Positions 25,201 to 36,911 of a stretch of 64,000 nt of DNA are shown piece after piece. This DNA comes from Anisus vortex (taxonomy: Eukaryota; Mollusca; Gastropoda; Planorbidae). Each line of letters begins with the position of its first letter. Position 1 is the stretch's first letter. The notes beneath the pieces are model-generated. The model was not told where the DNA came from. It ran no database searches and saw only the letters and a program-made list of their open reading frames with translations. A program made the translations under genes and the position numbers. The stretch is from the NCBI GenBank assembly GCA_949126835.1, contig OX421495.1, positions 29,859,171 to 29,923,170 of the forward strand, read 5' to 3'.

Positions 25201-26234
25201 GATTTTTTTTTAGGTGAAACAAGTCGTGCATTAAAACATGAAGATAATCGTTAGAGCGCTTTTGAAGAAAATTTCCAGACATATATATATATATATATAT
25301 ACATACAATTTTAACTCGTATTATAGTATAGGATTATCAAATATTTTATAGTGTGATTACGGTATATAAAATTACTTTAAGTGAAAATAACATTTTTCAG
25401 TATACTTATTTATTTTTTCTTATAAATCCCGTTAAATAAATTATTTTAATTATCTACATGAGTTGAAAACCCATAGGCCTACATAATAAACTCTTCAATC
25501 TTCAATATTTTAAATATTTTATGATAATATTTAATATATACTTCGGGGTTAGGCCTACTAACTACTTGTTTACGAAAAGTAGGGGCCTAAAAACTGAAAT
25601 TTTTTTCGCGTAGAGCTATTCGCCTATTGATTAGTGTCTTAGGAAGAGCATGCAATAGACCATTTTAAATGGAAAAAAAAAAATTCCAAGAAAAATAGTA
25701 ATTTTGAGCGTTATTGCATTAGTGTCATGTCATGACATCACAGCCCCCTCAAACTCAATGCATTACACAATTCAAGCTCCACCAAAGTAAATTTTCAGCC
25801 AGAATTTCTTAGAAACGATACGGAAAAATTAAAAGAGGCGAAACAGCATGACATGTATGAAAAAATCTATATTCCTACCATATTTCATATGAAATAGCAC
25901 AAAAAACACAAAATTCTATTCATGACAAATTATTTAGAACTACTGGCCACTGAAAAGCAATTCAAACATGTGGAAGCTTACTTCACGTCATTTCCAGTTC
26001 AAAGTTGTGTGATATGTCAAAAATAGACAAAATGCTAAGTTGTCTTTCTACAGCCAACTAAAGGATGGGTTCTTCAAAAAACTACAAAGCTATCCTAGCC
26101 TAGAAACTAACCATTTAAATTTTGCCTGCCCCCTAAACCCCCAACTTTCACAAATTGCACATTTACATATATATATAAACTATACAATTTTAAGATTAAA
26201 ATTAACAATTTGTTCTGTGTATGAAATTTTTCAG
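22201..26234. other. Intergenic or CAMKMT first intron; no confident exon
   Basis: The missing CAMKMT first exon may lie here but I could not place it. About 23041-23070 is a C17-A14 homopolymer junction. About 23300-23545 looks like a retrotransposon tail (GGCGCTATATAAATGACC). Positions 24480-24600 hold degenerate TACAGTGTAGTGTA repeats, 24790-24835 a short duplicated TTTAATCTAAAATATATTG, and 25281-25300 an (AT)n run. Confidence 0.4.
23640..23915 (-). mobile_element. Helitron-like element copy, reverse orientation
   Basis: Read on the minus strand it begins TCTCTATATATAAAAAGATC and continues with ATTGGTCAATTTGTGAG, GTGTCACTGACTTATTTAGG and a tRNA-like segment. It then has TTCGATTCTCCAGTTAGACT, parallel to the copy at 4081-4290. 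Its tRNA-like A-box is more decayed. Confidence 0.5.
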
Positions 26235-27678
26235 TGATGAGCACTGAGCCAAAATATGTTGTGGACTTTGATGTCATGCTTGAAGAAATCATATCAGAAA
26301 CCAAATATGTAGAATCTGTTGGATTTACAGTTCCAGAACTGGCCAAGAATGTTGTCTTACAGGTTTGTGAGTGGAGCTGTTTTAAAAAAAAGTTTTTTTT
26401 TTTAAATTCCAGTTAAAGTAAATAATTTTATACAGCTAGATTCTATAAGCTAGATTCTTTCTATTAACCAGGAAGAAAAATATATCCGTTATGTGGCTGG
26501 CTTATCTCAGATCATGTTGTCTCGTTACCATGCACGGCTAGCATCATTGATTGTGCAGAGGTAATTTGTTTGTTCTTTTCTTTTGTACTGAATTGTATTA
26601 AATGTTGCTGCTTTCTTTTATAATTGAAAAATATCATCAGGAGTTTTCTCTGAAACAATTTACTATTTTTGTTAAATTTAGGCTTCACTTTTGGAAGAAC
26701 ACCAGAAGGACTTAAGGTGAATGCAAAGGCCAGGTGCCAAACGTATCAACTGGAATTCTTTGGGTATCAATGATTATATAAAACAAAATGTGAATCAGTA
26801 ATTCACATAACATTCTACATAACTTTTTTAAAATGTTAAACCTTAACAAAATGTAATGTGTAAATTCTGCATCTATTTCCCCATTACTTAGGCTATTGGC
26901 AATTGGCAAGTTTGAGTCATTAGTCAACCAGATTCAGAAAAATGGAAGAGACATTAAGCAACCGGTTAGCATGCTGACCTTTTCAAAACGCCCAAACCAA
27001 AATTTCTTGGACACCAAGGTACAGTTAGATAACTCGTGTACAATAAAATTCAAAACTAACATAAAGTTATTTACAACAATAAGAGCCTAAGTACAAAATA
27101 AAAAACTTTTTTACATTGAAACTTTTCATTGTTTAGTGTAAGTTTTTAATTATTGTTTTTTGTTACTAGAAAGTTCCACTTTTTAATAAACAGGAATACT
27201 TTGAGTACATTGAACAAGAGAGGAAAAAGGATATGGAAATAATGTCCAGAAAGTATCGAGCCATTGGCCCACTTCTTACTAAGATGGAAGGGAAGGATTA
27301 GTTGTTCACATTAACACTTGCCATTGACCAAAAATGGTTCATTATTATGCTTACTGCAAAGGCAAGTTTGTGAAGCTTTGACAAAGGTAAATTTTGTGAT
27401 AAACATTTGTGATTAATTTTAAGAGTTTGTATTTTATGAAGTATAAAATATTTTTTTTCTAAATTGTATATATTTACTGCCAAGTACAGTTGATTAGAAT
27501 AATTATTAGAGCGTAAGCTAAAGACTTCAGAAGGTCTTTCTGGTAATACAGTTTGAAATATATTATAAACATAAAGAAACTACCTTTTCTTTTAAGTGTC
27601 ATTGTATAGTTAAAATAGGTAGAACATTTTAAGCCTTCAAGACAGGAAGCCAGTGATTGTCTAAAATACTTCTTGTAC

Positions 27679-28694
27679 TTTGTATTGCTTGTTTTAAAAA
27701 TAGCCTTTTGTATTGCTTGTATTAAAAATAGCCTTTATTGCTTGTTTATAAAAAAACACTTTTGTATTGCTTGTTTTAAAAATAATCTTTTGTATTGCTT
27801 GTTTTAAAAATAGCCTTTTGTATTGCTTGTTTTAAAAATAACCTTTTGTATTGCTTGTTTTAAAAATAGCCTTTTGTATTGCTTGTTTATAAAAAAAAAA
27901 AAACTTTTGTATTGCTTGTTTTAAAAATAATCTTTTGTATTGCTTGTTTTAAAAATAGCCTTTTGTATTGCTTGTTTTAAAAATAACCTTTTGTATTGCT
28001 TGTTTTAAAAATAGCCTTTTGTATTGCTTGTTTTAAAAATAGCCTTTTGTATTGCTTGTTTTAAAAATAGCCTTTTGTATTGCTTGTTTTAAAAATAGCC
28101 TTTTGTATTGCTTGTTTTAAAAATAGCCTTTTGTATTGCTTGTTTTAAAAATAGCCTTTTGTATTGCTTGTTTTAAAAATAGCCTTTTGTATTGCTTGTT
28201 TTAAAAATAACCTTTTGTATTGCTTGTTTTAAAAATAGCCTTTTGTATTGCTTGTTTTAAAAATAACCTTTTGTATTGCTTGTTTTAAAAATAGCCTTTT
28301 GTATTGCTTGTTTATAAAAAAAAAAAAACTTTTGTATTGCTTGTTTTAAAAATAATCTTTTGTATTGCTTGTTTTAAAAATAGCCTTTTGTATTGCTTGT
28401 TTTAAAAATAACCTTTTGTATTGCTTGTTTTAAAAATAGCCTTTTGTATTGCTTGTTTTAAAAATAGCCTTTTGTATTGCTTGTTTTAAAAATAGCCTTT
28501 TGTATTGCTTGTTTTAAAAATAGCCTTTTGTATTGCTTGTTTTAAAAATAGCCTTTTGTATTGCTTGTTTTAAAAATAGCCTTTTGTATTGCTTGTTTTA
28601 AAAATAGCCTTTTGTATTGCTTGTTTTAAAAATAACCTTTTGTATTGGTTGTTTTAAAAATAGCCTTTTGTATTGCTTGTTTTAAAAATAACCT
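27679..28694 (+). repeat. 28-bp minisatellite with higher-order pattern
   Basis: About 36 copies of a 28-bp unit containing TTTTGTATTGCTTGTTTTAA. Variant units with TTTATAAAAAAAA occur near 27745, 27886 and 28311. The last two are about 425 bp apart with similar neighbours, so a block of about 15 units was itself duplicated. Confidence 0.92.
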
Positions 28695-28930
28695 GCAAAT
28701 TTATCAAATGGAACAAAGTTAAAAAAAATTTTGAAAAAAAGATTAGATTCTAATTGTATTAACTTTTTTTTTCAGATGATTATTTACAATCTTGTCAAAT
28801 TCAGTAGTGCCATCAAGGCTAGCTGTCCACTGTTTGAAGTTGAGACCCCACCTGATGTAGTACTTTACCCACAAGCAAATGAAGTTTACAAACTCACTTT
28901 ACAGTGTGTCAGAGATTGTGTGGAAGGGTA

Positions 28931-29866
28931 GGTCAAATAGTTTAGCAGCTCATACCTAGAGTTTAGATTTATATTACGGTCAAATTGTTCAGCAGCTCAT
29001 ACCTAGAGTTTAGATCAGGGTCAAATTGTTCAGCAGCTCATACCTAGAGTTTAGATCAGGGTCAAATTGTTCAGCAGCTCATACCTAGATTTAAGATCAG
29101 GGTCAAATTGTTCAGCAGCTCATACCTAGAGTTTAGATTTATATTAGGGTCAAATTGTTCAGCAGCTCATACCTAGAGTTAAGATCAGGGTCAAATTGTT
29201 CAGCAGCTCATACCTAGAGTTTAGATTTATATTAGGGTCAAATTGTTCAGCAGCTCATACCTAGAGTTAAGATCAGGGTCAAATTGTTCAGCATCTCATA
29301 CCTAGAGTTTAGATTTATATTAGGGTCAAATTGTTCAGCAGCTCATACCTAGAGTTTAGATTTATATTAGGGTCAAATTGTTCAGCAGCTCATACCTAGA
29401 GTTTAGATTTATATCAGGGTCAAATTGTTCAGCAGCTCATACCTAAAGTTTAGATTTATATTAGGGTCAAATTGTTCAGCAGCTCATACCTAGAGTTTAG
29501 ATTTATATCAGGGTCAAATTGTTCAGCAGCTCATACCTAAAGTTTAGATTTATATTAGGGTCAAATTGTTCAGCAGCTCATACCTAGAGTTTAGATCAGG
29601 GTCAAATTGTTCAGCAGCTCATACCTAAAGTTTAGATTTATATTAGGGTCAAATTGTTCAGCAGCTCATACCTAGAGTTTAGATCAGGGTCAAATTGTTC
29701 AGCAGCTAATACCTAAAGTTTAGATTTATATTAGGGTCAAATTGTTCAGCAGCTCATTCCTAGAGTTTAGATCAGGGTCAAATTGTTCAGCAGCTCATAC
29801 CTAAAGTTTAGATTTATATTAGGGTCAAATTGTTCAGCAGCTCATTCCTAGAGTTTAGATTAGAGT
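28931..29866 (+). repeat. 41/47-bp minisatellite starting at a splice donor
   Basis: About 21 units contain GGTCAAATTGTTCAGCAGCT and CATACCTAGAG. Two length classes differ by an insert of about 6 bases (TTATAT) and alternate irregularly. The first unit begins inside the donor GTAGGTCAAAT of the dynein relic exon ending at 28927. Confidence 0.92.
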
Positions 29867-30880
29867 CATAAGGATTTAGTATCAATATATGTTATGAGTT
29901 TACCATTTAACTAAATTACAAGATTATTTTGATGTATATAAATGTGGACAATCAGTTTAAAATAGTGTTTTTTTTTCAGTTCATTGAAGTATGTCTAGAT
30001 TTATTAATTATCGTCAGACACAAAATATTGGAAAATTTGTGTATTTGTCACATTGTTTCAGTAATTTCAGGACGTATTTTACAAAGTATAATAATATTTT
30101 TTAATTATTTAAATGTTTCTATATAATATAGTATCATTGGGATATTTCTTTTCATGAGCTTAAATAATGAAATAAAAAAAATTATAATAATATTAATTTC
30201 TAAACATTAATTTAAAAAAATATATTTTTAAATTGACCTTTTCTGTAGATCAAAGTTATTTTTTAGATGGATGAATGGAAGTTGCTTAGAGTGCTCCCCC
30301 CAGAAAGTGGAAAGAGAGGATGAACTTTTGTATTCAGCTATTACACTGACCTAACTATGAACCAAGAATTGATTCAGAAAGTTCAAAATGACATGAAAGG
30401 ATTTCTTGCAGATACTTGACAAAATGGAAGAAGAATAGAAATGTTTGGAAAGTTGTAAAGGTGATATAGATACATTTTGAAATAGATAAAAGCTAATAGC
30501 AAAGTGAACATATTAGTGTTAAATTTAAATAGTCTTTAGAGTAGAATCATGGTAGAACTTGTTTTAATAAAACACTAGACTTTTCCTTTGTCACAATTTT
30601 TAAATGTATTGTTTTGCAACAGCAAAATGGTTTAAAAAAAATCCTAGTCCTATTGAGTTGAATGATTATCTTCAATACTATCACAAAACAATAAAGGAAA
30701 TTAATGCCACAAGTGATTTCCAAGATCAAGACTGCATTCGGCTGAAAATGAGTCACATGGCCAGCTCTGTTTAAGATCATGCCAAAGGTTGGATCAAAAC
30801 ATTCGACAAATTGCTTCATGAGTCTACTAGAAATATGTTGATGAATTTGCACAAAACACTGGATGCAAGATGAAATACAG

Positions 30881-32690
30881 GTTTGCTTTTATTCCATTAG
30901 ATCATAGATTCTCAAGGGCAATAGGGGATTGGTAAAGGACCAGTGGGCGGTACAAAAGTACTTTCAATAGTTTGAACACCGCTGCTATTTAAATTACTAA
31001 AATAAAAAAATTAATTTTTTTAAATTAAAGGTAATCTTGAGCTTTAACTGTTTCACTATTTCACTGCTGTGTGGTAGAGATGGGAAATGAACTTGAACTG
31101 TGGTTACCAACAAACCAAACCCAAACTTCAAAGTCACGGAGTACGAACCCGAACTTCAAAGTCACGGAGTACAATTGAAACAAACCTATGCTAAACTAAA
31201 AAAAAATAAAAAATATTTTAATCTTTTCACTTGCACGCATCTGACGGAAATGATTACATTTGTATTGATAGTAATTAAAAACAAAAGTATCTTTGTTATG
31301 ACCAACCCTTCCCTCCCTCCCTTTCCCCAAACACCATTTGACACATTGGCTTTGATGTATAAAAATGTGTGGCAAAAGAAAACGAAAAAAACTCTGCTTA
31401 AACACACTTAGACAGTCAACTGTCAACACAAGTGGTCTAAATAAATATATAACAAAATTCTGATTGCTCTCCTCTGGGATGTCATACTGCTTTGATCTTC
31501 TCTCATGTCATCACCTCACTTCCTAGCTGCCTTTTCCCCATCAATAACAATTAGCGTGTTTATTATAATAACTTTCAATAACAATCAGCATTTCTTGTAT
31601 TGCCTTGACCAATGTTTGCTATAAAAACTTACATGATTCGACACACAAGAAAACAAAAATATTTAGACTTATAGTAGTGTAGAAAAAGATTATTTACCCA
31701 TAATGCCTCACCCACCTCTTTATCCAATGTGCTGCTACAGAGCAAAAGTGAGAAAGTAAAAAAGACCCTCGTCTATGTTGTTTGGTTTTCAAAAGGTGTC
31801 TTTGGTTTAATGATGACAATATAATCATTCGTAAATGAACAACCAATTATTACATCAAAGTTATTATTATACAATAAAAGCATACTTTAAACCAATAGTA
31901 AAATAACCCTAAAAAATCAACTACAATGTGTCTCTAGGAACTAGTGGTCAGCTATCATTGAGATTTGATCATAAGGTCACAAGCATTTAAACAATCTTGT
32001 GAAAAGGTGTGCTCATTGTTAAAAAAATTGAAAAATTTAAGATTTTGACCAATACCGGATGTTGATGTAGTGAGGCCCCTGGCTATTTTTACTGTGAGTT
32101 TCATAGAGCGTTCTCAGTGGGCGTGGCTTAGGTTTTTACTCTATTTTTAGTGACGTATTTTGTGTAAATATAAGAACCCACTTGAGGTACAAATGTAACG
32201 TGGTGAAAGTGAAGTACTTCTTTATCATGCAAAATTCACATCTGAATATTGGCTATCCTACTCAAAAATAAGGAGGTAAATAGTAGTACTGTAGATTAAT
32301 TGATTAATAAGATTAGGCTAGGGCCGGCTAGACCTATTTACACTGTCAATTTCACTTTATAGGCCTACACTTTTAATGTTTTGTAGGCTAGGCTACGATG
32401 TCAAGTGATAGTGTTGGTGAATATCTAGTCTAGTCAAGTCACTAATAGGCTCACATCGTCTATGATCTATGTCTATGATAATAATAAAATAGCCTATTTT
32501 ATTTAACATACATAATACAGCTTAAATCTTAATAAGACTTAAAACACAACACATCATTTAAAAAAAGCCCGAGCCTATATGAAACTTTATTAATACAGCG
32601 GCCATTATTACTTGTACACCATTTCAGAAAGTAAACACAAATCACGTGCTTTTTGTCACGTGATTGCAAACGTCCTATTGGATAATTTAT
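30881..32690. other. Intergenic, transposon scraps
   Basis: About 30905-30990 (ATAGATTCTCAAGGGCAATA, CAGTGGGCGGTACAAAAG) is a fragment of the hAT-like family at 36912-37974. About 31075-31190 starts GAGATGGGAAATGAAC and contains two copies of CTTCAAAGTCACGGAGTAC. No exon is recognised. Confidence 0.4.
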
Positions 32691-33040
32691 GGACACATGA
32701 CCTAATGGTCTCATATTATAGGCTACTTTTGCAATCTTGCTGTCCTCCCTAGCTGAGTGGACAGCGTATCTGACTGCCATGCAGGCTACATGGGTTAGAT
32801 TCCCTATTGATGGCTTTTTCTTTCTATTCTACTTTTAAAAAATTTCCATTAATGTTACTTTTTTTTAAAGATTGTAAAGAATTTCAGGAGTTAAAGCTTT
32901 CCTTCAATATTTTCAGTAAGTAAAAAATAAGACGGGTGTTTGATTCTCAGCCAGGGATAGTCAAATTGTGCTAACTTTTTGTTAAATAGACAAGTTTTTT
33001 TTAAACCCGATTACAATATTTATTTTAAATTACTTTCCTA
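32691..33040 (+). mobile_element. Left part of a tRNA-containing Helitron-like repeat
   Basis: A tRNA-like segment has A-box TAGCTGAGTGG (32750-32760) and B-box GGTTAGATTCC (32793-32803). It is followed by GATTACAATATTTATTTTAA and ACTTTCCTAAATGTTTTCAG. The latter motifs recur at 35625-35670 and near 4400, suggesting one repeat family. The LINE at 33084 is inserted in this copy. Confidence 0.45.
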
Positions 33041-33083
33041 AATGTTTTCAGTAAATAATAAATATATGCACTTAATTGCATTT
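33041..33083 (+). repeat. Target-site duplication, left copy
   Basis: The 43 bases starting AATGTTTTCAGTAAATAATA match 34986-35028 with one mismatch. The two copies bracket the LINE. Confidence 0.9.
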
Positions 33084-34985
33084 AATTTGCACCCAAAGAG
33101 AGTATGCAGAAGCCAATAGGATTGTAAAGAAAAAAATCAAGACAGACAAAAAGAATTTTGTAGACAGGCCTGCCAAAGAGGCAGAAGATGCAGCATACCA
33201 AGGGAATATGCGGGAATTGTTTGCTACCATCAAGAAACTATCTGGGAAATTCGCAAAGCCAGAGAGACCAGTGAAGGACAAAGATGGTAAGAACATACCA
33301 AACGAGGAGCAACAGAGAGGTAGATGGAAGGAACACTTTGAAGAGCTCCTAAACAGACCAGAACCAAGGAACCCACCAGATATACAGCCAGCAGACAGCG
33401 ACCTGTTAATTGACTGCAACACACCCACCAAGGAAGAGATACGCATGGCCATCAAACAACTTAGAAATGGCAAGGCTTCTGGACCTGATGGCATACCAGC
33501 AGAGGCACTCAAGACTGACGTAGAAACCAGTGTGGAGATGCTATACACCCTGTTCACGAAGATCTGGGAGGAGGGCCAGGTACCTTCTGAGTGGAAGGAG
33601 GGATACCTCATCAAAATCCCAAAGAAGGGCGACCTAAGCTCTTGCTCTAACTACAGAGGGATCACCTTACTGTCTATGCCAAGCAAAGTCTTCAATCGTG
33701 TGCTGCTCAACAGAATAAAAAATGCTGTTGACCCCCTGCTGCGAGACCAGCAAGCCGGCTTCCGTACCAACAGATCCTGTACTGACCAGATTGCAACACT
33801 GCGCATCATCCTAGAGCAGTCACTGGAGTGGAATTCACCCCTCTATGTCAACTTTGTTGATTACGAGAAAGCCTTCGACAGTGTAGATAGGCAAACCCTC
33901 TGGAGACTGTTGAGGCATTATGGAGTGCCGCAGAAAATTGTGGACATAATCAGGAACTCTTATGAAGGAATGACCTGCCGAGTTGTCCACGGCCAACAGG
34001 TGACAGATGCTTTTCAGGTGAAGACCGGTGTGAGACAAGGATGCTTGCTTTCGCCTTTCCTGTTTCTCCTGGCCATCGACTGGGTGACGAAAACATCCAC
34101 ACACCAGAGGCGGAATGGTATCCAATGGACCTTGTGGGACCAACTCAATGATCTTGACTTTGCTGATGATCTTGCCCTTCTCTCTCATACCCAGCAGCAG
34201 ATGCAGGAGAAAACTAGCAATGTTGCAGCCACTTCTGCAAGCATTGGTCTTAATATACACAAAGGGAAGAGTAGGTTCCTCAAAGTCAATGCCACCAGTA
34301 CTACACCCATTATGCTGGAAGAAGAAGCACTAGAAGAAGTTGAGAGTTTTGTCTATCTTGGCAGCATTGTGGACAAGCAAGGTGGGACAGATGCTGAAGT
34401 AAAAACAAGGGTTGGAAAGGCACGAACGACCTTCCAACAACTCAGGAATGTCTCGGTCTCCAGAAACCTGAGAAACAACCTAAAGATCAGGATCTTCAAC
34501 ACCATGGTGAAACCTGTGCTGCTGTATGGAGCTGAAACCTGGAGAACCACGGCCATGAATATAAAGAAACTACAGGCCTTTATAAATAACTGTTTAAGAA
34601 GGATTCTTGGGATTCATTGGCCAGACAGGATTAGCAACCTGAAGCTGTGGCAGCGGACCAAGCAAAAACCAGTAGAACAGGAGATCCTCCAGGGAAGATG
34701 GCGATGGATTGACCATACACTCCGAAAACCTGCTTCCAGCACAACAAGGCATGCCCTGAACTGGAACCCTCAGGGAAAACGGAAAAGAGGTCGACCGAGG
34801 AACACCTGGCGCAGAGATGTAGAAGCAGATACCAAGGAATTTGGCCTTACTTGGGGGAAGCTGGAGAGACTGGCCCAGTATAGAGATGCCTGGAAGACCC
34901 TTGTTGGCGGCCTATGTCCTAGGAAGGACCACAGGCGTCAATAATCGGCGCCTGTTCCTCAAGGACGAGAAGGCAGAAGAAGAGA
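33084..34985 (+). mobile_element. Young 5'-truncated LINE with intact reverse transcriptase
   Basis: A single frame stays open from the left boundary to the stop at 34944 (about 620 residues); no ATG is available before 33208. The order is an N-terminal basic region, KASGPDGIPAEAL, SNYRGITLLSMPSKVFNR, the QAGFR motif, YEKAFDSVD, TGVRQGCLLSPFLF and the catalytic FADD (34159-34170). A C-terminal region with GRPRNTWRRDV and no RNase H domain completes it. The endonuclease region expected upstream is missing, so this copy was 5'-truncated on insertion. The ends lie between 43-bp target duplications that differ at one base. The open frame and near-identical duplications indicate recent insertion. 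Clade assignment (RTE- or CR1-like) is not certain. Confidence 0.9.
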
Positions 34986-35028
34986 AATGTTTTCAGTAAA
35001 TAATAAATATATACACTTAATTGCATTT
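34986..35028 (+). repeat. Target-site duplication, right copy
   Basis: Second copy of the 43-bp sequence found at 33041-33083. It differs at one position (ATAC here, ATGC there). Confidence 0.9.
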
Positions 35029-35079
35029 TTTTATGCTTTCCTAAAATGTTTACAGAAAGTAAAATCTAATAAATACCGT

Positions 35080-35530
35080 ACATAATCGCATATAAGTCAC
35101 ACCGGTGGATAAGTCACACCCCTAGTTTAAGATTTTTTTTCTTATATGTTGTCATTGACCCGAGCATAAGTCGCACCCTGACTTCCAGGGGTTACACTGT
35201 CTTTTAACTTCTCAAAAGTGCATACCTTTTAAACATTAAAGTTACTAAACATTCACCCTAATTTGGAAACTTTCCTTAAAAAATGGTTTCAATCATACAT
35301 AACGCAAACATAATCAAATAAAGGTAGGGCTTCATTTATTTTAAACAAACCGATCAATAAGCCTGCAGACATTAGTGAAATGGGAAAGTAAGGTATCTGT
35401 TTCTTCCCTGAAAAACCTAAAATATTTGTCCATTTCAATTTCAGTTATATAAAGATAGTAATATTTACACCTTTCTAACTTTAAAATGTAGGCCTACACA
35501 TATCCTAGTAATTATGCATCACTACACCAC
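35080..35530 (-). mobile_element. Transposon fragment, family of 13703
   Basis: It contains ATAAGTCACACCGGTGGATA, TGTTGTCATTGACCCGAGCA, TAAGTCGCACCCTGACTTCC and a reversed counterpart of the 14599-14830 region. The left end is near 35082; the right end is lost. Confidence 0.6.
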
Positions 35531-36540
35531 TATATTTTAGACATGTGGGAGACGGGTGGTTGATTCTTAGCTAGCGATAGTCCTAACTTTATGTTAAATA
35601 AAAAGACATGCGTATTTTTAACCTGATTACAATATTTATTTTAAATTACTTTCCTAAATGTTTTCAGTAAAAAATAATTATATTTATTGTAATATTTTCC
35701 ATGAGCAATGCAGGGAAATTTAGCTCGTCTATATATAAATTTAATAATTTCTTAGCATTGGTTACACAAATTCAAAGTTAGTTGCAATTAAAATTACACA
35801 TGACTCAAGTGTTATGTAATGTGTGCACATCACATAATATACGAACAAATATAAAATGCATGCAAATTATGTCAAAAACCATTTTAGTAAAAATATTTTT
35901 ATAAAAGAAACATTTAAATTTTATATCGGAGCTGCATTTTCCCATCTCTGCAATATGTCATGATTACATAAACGTATTAACAGTTAGAAAAATGCATGAA
36001 TAATACATTTATTTAATAACGTAAAGTTAAAATTACACACCTCTGCTGGAGTCCCACGGAACAATGTGACCCAACCCTAATTAGCGTATAAATCAACCCA
36101 TTGCTTTCACCAGAAATCCATACACTATTTGTATTTCATACTACAGAAAACCCAGAAAATGAAGTAGGCCTACTTATTGTCCTTGTTTTAATGACATCAA
36201 GCCTATGCAAAATTAATTGTGAGTTTTGAAAATGTGGCAGAAGACAAACATGATATGAAATCAGGAGAAAATCCAGAAGAAGAAGAAGTTCATGAACTAG
36301 AGTCCAATAAGATGGAGTTGACTAATGCAGAGAAACTCTTTGTATTTTATTTTCTTGTAATTTTTGCCAAAAAAAGTATAAACCCTTTTTTAATCAATCT
36401 TTCCAAAAAACAAATGTTTAATTCATTAAGAAACCAGAACAAAAACTGGCTAGAAAAAAAAAAGACTATTGACTTTATATTTTGAAAATTTTCAATTGAA
36501 CCCAGCACTTATGTTATAAGACAGAAAATCAATCCATGTC
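35531..36540. other. Repeat remnant and unassigned sequence
   Basis: At 35625-35735 are GATTACAATATTTATTTTAA and a 3' end like those of the Helitron-like family (GAGCAATGCAGGGAAATTTA). At 36221-36340 an acidic open stretch (GENPEEEEVHELES) follows an AG and could be an exon, but it matches no family that I know. Confidence 0.35.
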
Positions 36541-36544
36541 AGGC

Positions 36545-36905
36545 TCTGAAAGAGGTATAGAAGAATGGGGCACAACTGTTAGTATAGATTGTATAGAAGA
36601 AGGGGCCACAACTGTGTGAAGGTTAGTATAGATTGTATAGAAGGAAGGGGAGCAACTGCATGTAGGTTAGTGTAGATTGTATAGAAGAAAGGGGCACAAC
36701 TGTGTGAAGGTTAGTATAGATTGTATAGAAGGAAGGGGCACAACTGTGTGAAGGTTAGTATAGATTGGATAGAAGAAAGGGGCACAACTGTGTGAAGGTT
36801 AGTATAGATTGTATAGAAGGAAGGGGCACAACTGTGTGAAGGTTAGTATAGATTGTATAGAAGAAAGGGGCACAACTGTGTGAAGGTTAGTATAGATTGT
36901 ATAGA
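36545..36905 (+). repeat. About 43-bp minisatellite
   Basis: About eight imperfect units contain GGGGCACAACTGTGTGAAGG and TTAGTATAGATTGTATAG. Confidence 0.9.
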
Positions 36906-36911
36906 ACTAGA

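Larger units (their letters stand above)
26235..30880 (+). pseudogene. Broken axonemal dynein heavy chain fragment (DNAH5/DNAH8 type)
   Basis: Exon-like blocks with GT/AG flanks encode parts of the N-terminal tail of an outer-arm dynein heavy chain. They lie at 26235-26362, 26472-26560, 26682-26797, 26892-27018, 27194-about 27300, 28776-28927, 30249-30460 and 30623-30880. Recognised pieces include GFTVPELAKNVVLQ, LLEEHQKDLR, PGAKRINWNSLGINDYIK, KYRAIGPLLTKMEG, PLFEVETPPDVVLYPQANEV and FFRWMNGSCLEC. Damage: the frame does not fit between blocks 2 and 3; TGA at 26718; TAG at 27299 where the family reads on and no donor is visible; two frameshifts inside 30249-30460; TAA at 30772. The remaining heavy chain (over 4000 residues) is absent. 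Introns persist, so this is a duplicated relic and not a retrocopy. Two long minisatellites fill two of its introns. Confidence 0.85.

Noticed and set aside
26700..26800. Selenocysteine readthrough at the TGA (26718) in the dynein copy
   Set aside because: Dyneins are not selenoproteins, and the copy has other stops and frameshifts, so decay is the simpler explanation.
27679..28694. 28-bp array as a CRISPR array
   Set aside because: Repeats are directly adjacent with no unique spacers, and the setting is a eukaryotic intron.
33072..34556. Minus-strand open frames opposite the LINE (180, 141 and 67 codons)
   Set aside because: They are shadows of the reverse transcriptase frame, with no recognisable content.
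31075..35948. A 4.9-kb hAT element bounded by GAGATGGGAAA and TTTCCCATCTCTG
   Set aside because: The ends look alike over about 11 bases but the flanking 8-mers do not match, and the interior already has other explanations.
36219..36485. Acidic open frame as a gene
   Set aside because: Only about 40 residues look non-random (PEEEEVHELES). The rest is low-complexity and there is no partner exon or family match.
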